Shown here piece by piece: positions 1 through 5,781 of a stretch of DNA of 22,384 bases; within the stretch, counting starts at the first letter, position 1; each line of letters begins with the position of its first letter. Location of the stretch: contig CAZYXP010000042.1 in the NCBI GenBank assembly GCA_964651325.1, positions 1 through 22,384 on the forward strand. The letters run 5' to 3'. A program made the position numbers and the translations under genes. Below the pieces are notes generated by a model, which ran no database searches, was not told where the DNA came from, and saw only the letters and a program-made list of their open reading frames with translations. Source of the stretch: JADFOB01 sp964651325. Lineage in GTDB: Bacteria > Planctomycetota > Phycisphaerae > UBA1845.

Positions 1-1274
1 CTCGGCCTGTCTATTCACACAAGCGGCTCGCCGTGCTCCACCGGCTCGTGGACATTGGCAACACCTGCATCTGCATCGAGCACAACCTCGACGTCATCAA
101 GACGGCCGATTGGATCATCGACGTCGGCCCCGAGGCCGGCGGCGGGGGCGGCGATATAGTTGCGTGCGGCCCGCCGGAGCGAATAGCGGCTTGCAAGCGA
201 TCCCATACGGGTCGATCACTGGCTCCCGTGCTAAAGACCGGCCCCGTTGAGCCGCGTGAGGTTCATTCTCGCGCCAGCAATCAGCCTGCCGAGCCGGCGC
301 GCGGCGAGAAGCTCGATCTTGGCGACGACGTCAAGATGCCCTGGGAACAAGATGGGCGAACCTGGCATACCGTCGATCACACCGACAGCCAAGGCCGATC
401 CGTTGAGTGGGAATCGGCGATGCTGGCCTGGCTGGTCGACGCCATCGAATCGCTCGGTGCGCTGCTTCCCACGGATTGGAACCACCGCACGCGCGTCGAA
501 ATCACCGCGGCCAAGAGCAAGCAATGGTTCGCGCATTTCCTTACTGGCGGGAAAGATCTGCTCGAAATGGCGCTGCGGGTGCCCGAGGGCAGCTTCACGA
601 CGGCCGGGTTGTCCAAACGGCTCGGCATCAAGACCCTCGACGAGCGATCGGATTTGCCACTCTACGGGCAATGGGGCCGGGCCCGTGTCCGGCCCGTCGG
701 CAACGGATGGAGCGCCATCCGACTAACGCTTCGAGATTTCAAAGACGTCAAAAAAGCCGCGTTTCGCAGGTTCTTGAAAGATGCCCATGAAGCCTATTGC
801 CAGACCCTCGATCGCGTTGCTGCGGATCCTCATCAGGGAAAGCCCTGGAAACTGGACGGGCGGGGTTGGCATCTGGGCCAGAAAGCAGCCGTCCGACGCC
901 ATGTTCTCAAGTGGCGGCCGGAGTTGATCCTCACCGTCATCGGCAAGCTCAAGGCGATCGAACCCGGCTTGCGCGTCGAATGGAGCCAGGAAACCGCCAT
1001 CCTCTTTTCGATTCCTGGAGAGGCGAAAATCGCGGGGAAAATCGTGACCAATCTCGGGCGAGGACTCCGCCTGGAATTGCGCGCCCCGGCCGGGGTGATC
1101 ACGCCGGCCATGATCGACCGGCTCGGCGATGCGGCCGAAATCCGCGAGCGGTCCACGACCTACTGGGTCATGTTTTGGATCCGAACCATCAATCAAACCG
1201 ACTGGAAGCAGTTCCGCGACGTCTGGCTGAAGTGTCGCGCGACCGACGATACAGAAAGGCTGCAATCCGCATGA
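1..1274 (+). CDS. uvrA: UvrA excinuclease subunit A, C-terminal part with long duplicated extension (5' partial)
   Basis: This is the end of the damage-recognition ATPase of nucleotide excision repair. The C-terminal ABC ATPase region is recognisable: an LHRLVD-x-GNT stretch, then IEHNLDVIKTADWIIDVGPE (switch histidine in EHNLDVIK) and a Gly-rich run near position 150. E. coli-type UvrA ends shortly after the SHTGR motif, near position 215 here. This frame continues for roughly 340 more residues to the TGA at 1272-1274. Within the extension, PWEQDGRTWH (339-368) and PWKLDGRGWH (843-872) each begin a module of about 140-150 residues with similar later motifs, so the extension looks like a tandem duplication. 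Extended UvrA proteins occur in planctomycetes, but I know no function for the extension. At the extreme 5' edge the conserved TGLH-like text seems to lie in frame 1 (positions 4-18) rather than the frame 3 used afterwards, a possible frameshift. The stop overlaps the next gene as ATGA. Confidence 0.9.
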   Translation, partial: RPVYSHKRLAVLHRLVDIGNTCICIEHNLDVIKTADWIIDVGPEAGGGGGDIVACGPPERIAACKRSHTGRSLAPVLKTGPVEPREVHSRASNQPAEPARGEKLDLGDDVKMPWEQDGRTWHTVDHTDSQGRSVEWESAMLAWLVDAIESLGALLPTDWNHRTRVEITAAKSKQWFAHFLTGGKDLLEMALRVPEGSFTTAGLSKRLGIKTLDERSDLPLYGQWGRARVRPVGNGWSAIRLTLRDFKDVKKAAFRRFLKDAHEAYCQTLDRVAADPHQGKPWKLDGRGWHLGQKAAVRRHVLKWRPELILTVIGKLKAIEPGLRVEWSQETAILFSIPGEAKIAGKIVTNLGRGLRLELRAPAGVITPAMIDRLGDAAEIRERSTTYWVMFWIRTINQTDWKQFRDVWLKCRATDDTERLQSA

Positions 1275-1927
1275 CGGTGCTGGTTCCCAACCGATGGCTG
1301 TTTTCGTTCGAGTTCCCGATTGAGTATCGAGCGCGTCCGCCCAAGGTCAATGGAACGATTCGAGGATGGTCGGATAAAGAGCGGCTGCCCAAGCTTGGCG
1401 CTATGGACGCGGCGGCGGATTTTGCCGACGTGTGGGCCTGCTGGAACGAGTCTGGGTTCTATCTTGCGGTGCGGGTTGCGGGCAAGCGCAAGCCCCTTCG
1501 ATGTGATCCCGCCAGATTCTGGGAGGGGGACAACGTCCGCCTGTGTACGGACATGCGCGATGCCCGATCCAACCGCCGCGCGACTCGTTATTGCCGGCAA
1601 TTCCATTTTCTTCCCAGCGGTGGCGGCAAGGGTGGCAAGGAACCAGTGGCCGGGGTCGGCAAAATTCAGCGGGCGGTGGCTGAAGGCCCGGCCGTACCCG
1701 ACGGCGCGCTCGAAATCGCCTCAACCATCAGCAAGAATGGGTATTTTCTGGAGGCGCACATCTCGGCGGAGGCCCTTTACGGTTTTGATTCCAAGGACCA
1801 CCCCAGAATCGGGTTTTACCTCCTGGTAGAGGATCGTGAACTCGGGCAGCAGTTTTCAACCGTGGGCGACGATCTATCTTGGCATTTGGATCCTTCAACC
1901 TGGCCCACGGCCGTGCTCGCCCGGTAG
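1271..1927 (+). CDS. Carbohydrate-binding family 9-like (DOMON-type) protein, coupled to uvrA
   Basis: The protein has 218 residues. The ATG at 1271 overlaps the uvrA TGA as ATGA, which implies translational coupling and rejects the longer upstream open frame. No signal peptide is visible, so it is probably cytoplasmic. The N-terminus WLFSFEFPIEYR, a central DVWACWNESGFYLAVRVAGK beta-hairpin, the CDPARFWEGDNVRLCTDMRD segment and the terminal DDLSWHLDPSTWPTAVL resemble the beta-sandwich fold of family 9 carbohydrate-binding modules and related DOMON domains. In that family the aromatic and charged residues bind ligands. Members that stand alone, without an enzyme domain, are of unknown role, and sugar binding here is not shown. 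Position behind uvrA suggests either a shared function with the UvrA extension or simple operon placement. I think I recall this pairing from other planctomycetes but cannot verify it. Confidence 0.8.
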   Translation: MTVLVPNRWLFSFEFPIEYRARPPKVNGTIRGWSDKERLPKLGAMDAAADFADVWACWNESGFYLAVRVAGKRKPLRCDPARFWEGDNVRLCTDMRDARSNRRATRYCRQFHFLPSGGGKGGKEPVAGVGKIQRAVAEGPAVPDGALEIASTISKNGYFLEAHISAEALYGFDSKDHPRIGFYLLVEDRELGQQFSTVGDDLSWHLDPSTWPTAVLAR

Positions 1928-1944
1928 GTGGTTGCGGCGGGCAT

Positions 1945-1968
1945 GTAGCATACTCGCCCCCGAGTGTG
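1945..1968 (+). repeat. REP-like palindrome with 5' GTAG head (copy A)
   Basis: GTAG (1945-1948) is followed directly by CATACTCG, a CCCC loop and CGAGTGTG. The eight-pair stem contains one T-G wobble, which is allowed only when read in this orientation. A conserved GTAG tetranucleotide immediately 5' of an imperfect palindrome is the hallmark of bacterial REP sequences mobilised by RAYT (TnpA-REP) transposases. It faces copy C 60 bp downstream, the usual paired (BIME-like) arrangement. Confidence 0.6.
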
Positions 1969-2027
1969 GGTCCCGCGACGCAGCTCATCTCCGAGCTTGA
2001 GACGTGCAACACCACCGACGGCGGCGA

Positions 2028-2051
2028 CACAGCCGAGGGCGGCCGTGCTAC
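2028..2051 (-). repeat. REP-like palindrome with GTAG head (copy C, facing copy A)
   Basis: On the minus strand GTAG is followed by CACGGCC, a six-base loop GCCCTC and GGCTGTG, a seven-pair stem with one G-T wobble. The element differs from copy B (6936-6959) at only two of 24 positions. With copy A it makes an inverted pair between the family 9-like gene and the promoter at 2079. Read from the plus strand the wobble becomes an A-C mismatch, so the minus orientation is the folding one. Confidence 0.65.
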
Positions 2052-2078
2052 ATCCCGTGCGTGCCGGGCATTGTGGTG

Positions 2079-2106
2079 TTGGCAGGTTGGAGACAGTCCG
2101 TATAAT
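2079..2106 (+). promoter_or_regulatory. Sigma-70-type promoter for the small ORF at 2178
   Basis: TTGGCA (2079-2084) and a perfect TATAAT (2101-2106) are separated by 16 bases, matching the housekeeping sigma-70 consensus. The predicted start near 2113 gives a leader of about 65 bases before the small ORF. This is the best promoter match I see in the window. Confidence 0.6.
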
Positions 2107-2177
2107 GTCCCCCGGTTCGTTGACGCACATTGTTCGACAAGTGCCGAACCAATTGCGGAGTCCAAAGGGGAGCGGCC

Positions 2178-2303
2178 ATGCAGCTTGATCTTAACGGTTT
2201 CTTTGCCTCGACTGAGTTTCTCGGGCAGTTGGCAGGATTTATTGTGGCGATTCTTTCGGCGTTATTCGGTAGCGTGGTCAGCGGCTTGTTTTCAAGCCCT
2301 TAG
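2178..2303 (+). CDS. Small hydrophobic membrane protein, 41 residues
   Basis: An ATG at 2178 opens a 41-codon frame ending at TAG 2301-2303. It begins MQLDLNGFFAS and is followed by one hydrophobic stretch of about 23 residues (roughly residues 16-38, including GFIVAILSALFGSVVSGLF), then ends SSP. Support for expression is good: a strong Shine-Dalgarno (GGGGAG at 2167-2172, spacer 5) and the TTGGCA-N16-TATAAT promoter at 2079-2106. I do not recognise a family. The features fit a single-pass small membrane protein. An amphipathic toxin-like peptide is possible, but there is no evident antitoxin partner or antisense RNA. It ends about 350 bases before thrS and has its own promoter, so it need not belong to the thrS operon. 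Confidence 0.6.
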   Translation: MQLDLNGFFASTEFLGQLAGFIVAILSALFGSVVSGLFSSP

Positions 2304-2381
2304 CCCGTCGACATCAGGTACCAGGAACGCCATTGTGGTTTGGCCCTGGAGTTTTGGGTCGGCGGAGCAGGCGTAATTCGC

Positions 2382-2409
2382 TTGACCTTTCCCGTATTTG
2401 TGATATATT
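2382..2409 (+). promoter_or_regulatory. Candidate promoter of the thrS-infC operon
   Basis: TTGACC (2382-2387) and TATATT (2404-2409) are separated by 16 bases in an AT-rich patch that contrasts with the surrounding GC-rich DNA. The implied transcript start is near 2416, giving a thrS leader of about 235 bases containing the hairpin at 2584-2614. No T-box consensus is visible in that leader. Confidence 0.5.
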
Positions 2410-2583
2410 AAACTCAGAGTTTGAAGAAAACGGCTTCCCGAAAAGCGCGTGTGCGTGGGAAGTCGATCCTGTTAATCGTAGAAACGGCTCGTAGCTCAAT
2501 GTCACGTCGATCATAGTCTCAAAAATGGGACGCCCCTAAGTGCGGTTGCCTCTGGCCGAGGTAATGGCGCGGTGGGTTTGAAT

Positions 2584-2614
2584 CGGCGCCATGGTGGGCT
2601 GTGCCGTTTTTTTT
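2584..2614 (+). terminator. Terminator-like hairpin in the thrS leader (possible attenuator)
   Basis: CGGCGC (2584-2589) pairs with GTGCCG (2601-2606), six pairs including one G-U, around an 11-base loop. It is followed at once by eight T residues (2607-2614). This is the form of an intrinsic terminator, yet it lies downstream of the candidate promoter at 2382 and 38 bases before the thrS start. It could attenuate thrS-infC transcription. A short ATG frame (2591-2629) starts inside the loop and could be a leader peptide, though it has no threonine codons. It could instead terminate transcripts from the 2079 promoter. Confidence 0.5.
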
Positions 2615-2640
2615 GTGCCTCGATCCTAGAGCTCCGGATT

Positions 2641-2655
2641 AGGAGATTTTCGCTG
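2641..2655 (+). promoter_or_regulatory. Shine-Dalgarno and CTG start of thrS
   Basis: AGGAG (2641-2645) is followed after 7 bases by CTG (2653-2655). This CTG starts the peptide (M)KVTLPDGTV, which matches the usual first residues of the ThrRS TGS domain. No ATG, GTG or TTG lies in frame between it and a TTG at 2578, which would place the terminator-like hairpin inside the coding sequence. Confidence 0.6.
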
Positions 2656-4827
2656 AAGGTCACGCTTCCCGACGGAACCGTCATGGATGTTGCTGATGGG
2701 GCAACCGTCGCCGATGTTGCCGCGACAATTGGCGCGGGATTGGCTCGAGTAGCCATTGCCGGCCGGATTTTGATCGACGGTCATGACGAAATCGTTGAAA
2801 CCTCTCGCCCGCTTCCCGGCGACTGCGAACTTTCAATCCTTACCGCATCCGACGAGGACGCGGCGAGCCTTGCCGTGTTGCGTCATAGCTGTGCGCACGT
2901 CATGGCGGAGGCCATCTGCACGCTCTTCCCCGAAACGAAACTCGTTTATGGCCCGCCCTTGGACGACGGCTTCTATTACGATCTGGATTTGGATCGCTCA
3001 CTCACTCCGGATGATTTCCCGCGCATCGAAGCCGAGATGAAGCGGATCGTCAAAGAGAATCGCCCTTTTCGTCGGTTCGAGCTGTCGCGGGAAGAGGCCA
3101 TGACCAAGCTGGGCGACGAAGCCAATCGCTACAAGGTCGATAATGCGACGCGCGCCGAGGGCGACGTGCTGAGTTTCTACGTTACGGGGGACGACCCTGG
3201 TACAGATTTCGAGGATCTCTGCCGCGGTCCCCACGTGCCCTCGACCGGAAAAATCAAAGCGTTCAAAATCCGGCAGGTCAGCCGCTCGCACTACCGCGGC
3301 GATGTAAACGACCAGCCGCTTCAGCGGGTCTACGGTACCGCGTTTTTCAAGAAATCTTCACTCACAAGCCACTTCGAGCAGTTGGAGGAGGCCAAGAAAC
3401 GTGATCACCGTGTGATCGGCAAGGAGTTGGACCTCTTTACGATCAGCGATCGCGTCGGCAGCGGTCTGATCTTGTGGATGCCCAAGGGCGCGGTGATTCG
3501 CACCGAGCTGCAGAAGTACCTAACCGAGACGATGATTGATCTCGGTTACGAAATGGTCTACACGCCTCATATCGCTCAGTTGGGGCTGTATCGGACGAGC
3601 GGCCACTTTCCGTACTACGCAGAATCAAATTTTCCAGCGATGTTTGAATCTGATCGCGGCCCTGGGATTCAAAGCGTCCTTCACATTCTTCATAGAGCCA
3701 AGTCGGCGGATTCCGACTCTCGCGAAGAGCTGTTATCGCACGCTAGGACCATGCTCGATGCCGTTGAGACGTGCTGGGGGAAGATCGACGGCCTGCCGGA
3801 CCAGCTCGGTTCAGATGAGACCGTCCCGGCGTTGCAGCGGACAGTCGTCGATGAGCAGGGATACATGCTCAGGCCGATGAACTGTCCCCACCATATTCAG
3901 ATATACGCCGCGAAACCACGCAGTTATCGTGATCTTCCGGTGAGATTGGCTGAGTACGGCACGGTCTACCGGTATGAGCAAAGCGGTGAAATCAGCGGTT
4001 TGACGCGGGTGCGTGGATTCACGCAGGACGACGCGCATCTATTTTGCACGGCCGATCAGCTTGCCGACGAATTGCGGACCACGGTCAACCTGACACGGCA
4101 AGTGCTCGAGTTGCTTGGAATGACCGATTATCGCGTTCGCCTCGGCATGCGCGATCCGGCCAGCGATAAGTACGTCGGCTCGGCGGAAAACTGGGACAAA
4201 GCCCAGGATGCGATCCGGGCCGCTGCTCGCGAGAGCGGCGTGGCTTTTACCGAGGAGATCGGCGAAGCGGCGTTTTACGGGCCGAAAATCGATTTCGTGG
4301 TTAAGGATTGCATTGGTCGGAATTGGCAACTGGGTACGGTGCAGGTCGACTATACTCAGCCGGAGCGATTTAAGCTTTCGTACACCGGGGCCGACAACCG
4401 ACCACACATTCCAATCATGATTCACCGCGCCCCATTCGGCAGCATGGAGCGATTCGTAGGGATTTTGATTGAACATTTTGCCGGCGCGTTTCCGCTTTGG
4501 CTATCGCCGGTACAGGTGGCTGTGGCGACCGTGAGCAGCAAGAGTCGCGAGTATGGCCGGCAGGTTGTCGATGCACTCAAAGCCGCCGGTGTGCGAACGG
4601 AACTCGACGACGGGGACGAAAAGATCGGGCCGAAGAAACACCGGATTCGATCGCAAAAAGTCAACTACATCCTCGTTGTCGGTGAAAGCGAATCTCAGGA
4701 GCGCTCGGTCAACATCAACGATCGGGCTGGCAAGAGCCTTGGCAACATGCCGCTGGATGGGTTTATCACGGCGTGTCGCGCGGAGATTGAGAGCAAAGGA
4801 ACCGATTCGGTATCAGGCGCGTCGTAG
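2653..4827 (+). CDS. thrS: Threonyl-tRNA synthetase
   Basis: This class II synthetase charges tRNA-Thr in the cytoplasm. From the CTG start the protein has 724 residues. Domains in order are: TGS (about 1-62); editing domain with H78/H82 in HSCAH and C190/H194 in LCRGPH; class II catalytic core with zinc ligands C411 (MNCPHH), H462 (QDDAH) and H591 (IHRAPFGS), and motif 2 around YRYEQSG...TRVRGF; and the anticodon-binding domain (about 618-715). Typical bacterial ThrRS is 640-690 residues. The excess is an insertion of about 70 residues (331-400) between AESNFPAM and EQGYMLRPMNCP, in the catalytic domain just before the first zinc ligand. An alternative GTG start at 2572 would add 27 unrelated residues and is disfavoured. 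It is followed by infC after 86 bases, the conserved thrS-infC order. The leader may carry an attenuator. Confidence 0.96.
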   Translation: MKVTLPDGTVMDVADGATVADVAATIGAGLARVAIAGRILIDGHDEIVETSRPLPGDCELSILTASDEDAASLAVLRHSCAHVMAEAICTLFPETKLVYGPPLDDGFYYDLDLDRSLTPDDFPRIEAEMKRIVKENRPFRRFELSREEAMTKLGDEANRYKVDNATRAEGDVLSFYVTGDDPGTDFEDLCRGPHVPSTGKIKAFKIRQVSRSHYRGDVNDQPLQRVYGTAFFKKSSLTSHFEQLEEAKKRDHRVIGKELDLFTISDRVGSGLILWMPKGAVIRTELQKYLTETMIDLGYEMVYTPHIAQLGLYRTSGHFPYYAESNFPAMFESDRGPGIQSVLHILHRAKSADSDSREELLSHARTMLDAVETCWGKIDGLPDQLGSDETVPALQRTVVDEQGYMLRPMNCPHHIQIYAAKPRSYRDLPVRLAEYGTVYRYEQSGEISGLTRVRGFTQDDAHLFCTADQLADELRTTVNLTRQVLELLGMTDYRVRLGMRDPASDKYVGSAENWDKAQDAIRAAARESGVAFTEEIGEAAFYGPKIDFVVKDCIGRNWQLGTVQVDYTQPERFKLSYTGADNRPHIPIMIHRAPFGSMERFVGILIEHFAGAFPLWLSPVQVAVATVSSKSREYGRQVVDALKAAGVRTELDDGDEKIGPKKHRIRSQKVNYILVVGESESQERSVNINDRAGKSLGNMPLDGFITACRAEIESKGTDSVSGAS

Positions 4828-4848
4828 TTAAGACGCGGCACGAATCGG
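4802..4848 (+). other. Two-tier stem-loop spanning the thrS stop codon
   Basis: CCGATTCG (4802-4809) pairs perfectly with CGAATCGG (4841-4848). Inside it CGCGTC (4818-4823) pairs with GACGCG (4832-4837) around an eight-base loop holding the thrS TAG (4825-4827). No T run follows, so it is not a standard terminator. It could be an RNA processing site, or it could couple or insulate infC translation from thrS. Confidence 0.5.
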
Positions 4849-4898
4849 CATTGACCATAAGGGGTGTGTGGCTCCTTGAGGTTGGTTTTCGGCATTTT

Positions 4899-4916
4899 GG
4901 GAGGTCAAACGCCATC
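4899..4916 (+). promoter_or_regulatory. Shine-Dalgarno and ATC start of infC
   Basis: GGGAGG (4899-4904) precedes ATC (4914-4916) by nine bases. The frame from ATC reads (M)AKALRLNDRIRVSP, the usual IF3 N-terminus. Rare AUU or AUC starts are a known feature of infC in many bacteria: IF3 discriminates against them and so represses its own synthesis. A TTG at 4851 and a GTG at 4866 are in frame, but they add atypical residues and lack a good ribosome site. Confidence 0.7.
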
Positions 4917-5441
4917 GCTAAAGCACTTCGACTCAATGATCGCATTCGCGTGTCGCCGATTCGCGTCATTGATCAGCATCAGGAACAGTTGGGGGTCATT
5001 CCGACCGAGGAAGCATTGCGTCTCGCACGCGATGCTGGGCTGGACCTAGTGGAGGTTTCGCCCATGGAAACGCCGCCGGTCTGCCGCATCATGGATTACG
5101 GCAAGTTCAAGTACGAACGCAAGAAGCGTCAGAAACTGGGGGCGGGGTCGCACACCGTTTCGCTCAAAGAGATTCGTATCCGCCCCAAGACCGATGAGCA
5201 CGATCGAGCAATCAAGCTTAATCGTGCCAAGGACTTTCTCGGACAAGGCCACAAGGTGCAATTCACGATGCTCTTCCGAGGACGCGAGCGATTTCATCGC
5301 GAGCGCGCCACGGACATTTTCAAGGGCATCATTGAAGAATTTGGCGAGACGATCAAGGTAGAACGTTTCCCACTTATGGATGGGCGGCGCATGACCATGG
5401 TCGTGGCGCCCGCCAAGGTCAAAGCCAAAGCTTCCCATTGA
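4914..5441 (+). CDS. infC: Translation initiation factor IF-3
   Basis: IF3 binds the 30S subunit, prevents premature 50S joining and checks the start codon and initiator tRNA. From the ATC at 4914 the protein has 175 residues, close to the normal length of about 180. The N-domain runs from LNDRIRVSPIRVID through GLDLVEVSPMETPPVCRIMDYGKFKYE, the classic IF3 signature. A Lys/Arg-rich linker follows, then the C-domain with LKEIRIRPKTDEHD, the LGQGHKVQFTMLFRGRE loop and a terminal MTMVVAP. It follows thrS on the same strand. The usual next genes, rpmI and rplT, are not found downstream. The atypical start codon suggests autoregulation by IF3 itself. Confidence 0.96.
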   Translation: MAKALRLNDRIRVSPIRVIDQHQEQLGVIPTEEALRLARDAGLDLVEVSPMETPPVCRIMDYGKFKYERKKRQKLGAGSHTVSLKEIRIRPKTDEHDRAIKLNRAKDFLGQGHKVQFTMLFRGRERFHRERATDIFKGIIEEFGETIKVERFPLMDGRRMTMVVAPAKVKAKASH

Positions 5442-5781
5442 GCCGTCGCCGGGGGGCACATTAGGATCCGAGTAAGGCGTCACACCCCTCCCCAGCGTTT
5501 TCGTTGTGGGGATGCCCGCTCGCCCGATTGAAAAGACCTCAAAATCGCCATGAGTTCCGGCGACAGGGCATGGTTCGGGGTTGCGGTTTGGCGTAAGACT
5601 CCATAGGGTAGCGGTGCTTGCGAGTGTTCCGCTCCACGCAGGCGGCGGGCCTGCGGCTCGGGGATTGTGGCTCGAGGGCGCGGACTCAAACATGGCCTTG
5701 CGCTAGCCTGAGGCAGCCGGGTTGCGAAAGCCTGGAAATAACTCGTTAATCAATACTATTTGCAACACGAAAGGGAACACG
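5442..5781 (+). other. Gene-free interval between infC and sat
   Basis: I see no convincing gene in these 340 bases. In particular there is no rpmI (L35) or rplT (L20) coding sequence in any frame. An imperfect hairpin, CCCCAGCG (5490-5497), TTTT loop, then CGTTGTGGGG (5502-5511) with a two-base bulge, lies about 50 bases after infC and may mark the 3' end of the transcript, though it lacks a T tail. AT-rich sequence from 5735 to 5770 probably holds the sat promoter, but no clear -35/-10 pair stands out. Confidence 0.4.

Noticed and set aside
797..1270. Upstream open extension of the family 9-like gene in the same frame, overlapping uvrA
   Set aside because: It reads as an off-frame copy of uvrA codons. 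The ATGA junction at 1271 and the protein's N-terminus mark the real start.
1964..2188. Plus-strand frame of 74 codons across the REP-like pair and promoter
   Set aside because: Its composition follows the repeats and the promoter lies inside it. It overlaps the better small ORF start at 2178.
2488..2600. tRNA-like text: CTCGTAGCTCAAT near 2488 (like a D-arm) and GGTTTGAATC near 2575 (like a T-arm)
   Set aside because: The two parts are too far apart, the T-stem does not pair and no acceptor stem forms. Not a tRNA or a T-box leader.
5046..5693. Long minus-strand frame over infC and its downstream gap
   Set aside because: It is a shadow of infC, with no family features and no ribosome site. 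The part beyond infC is also not protein-like.
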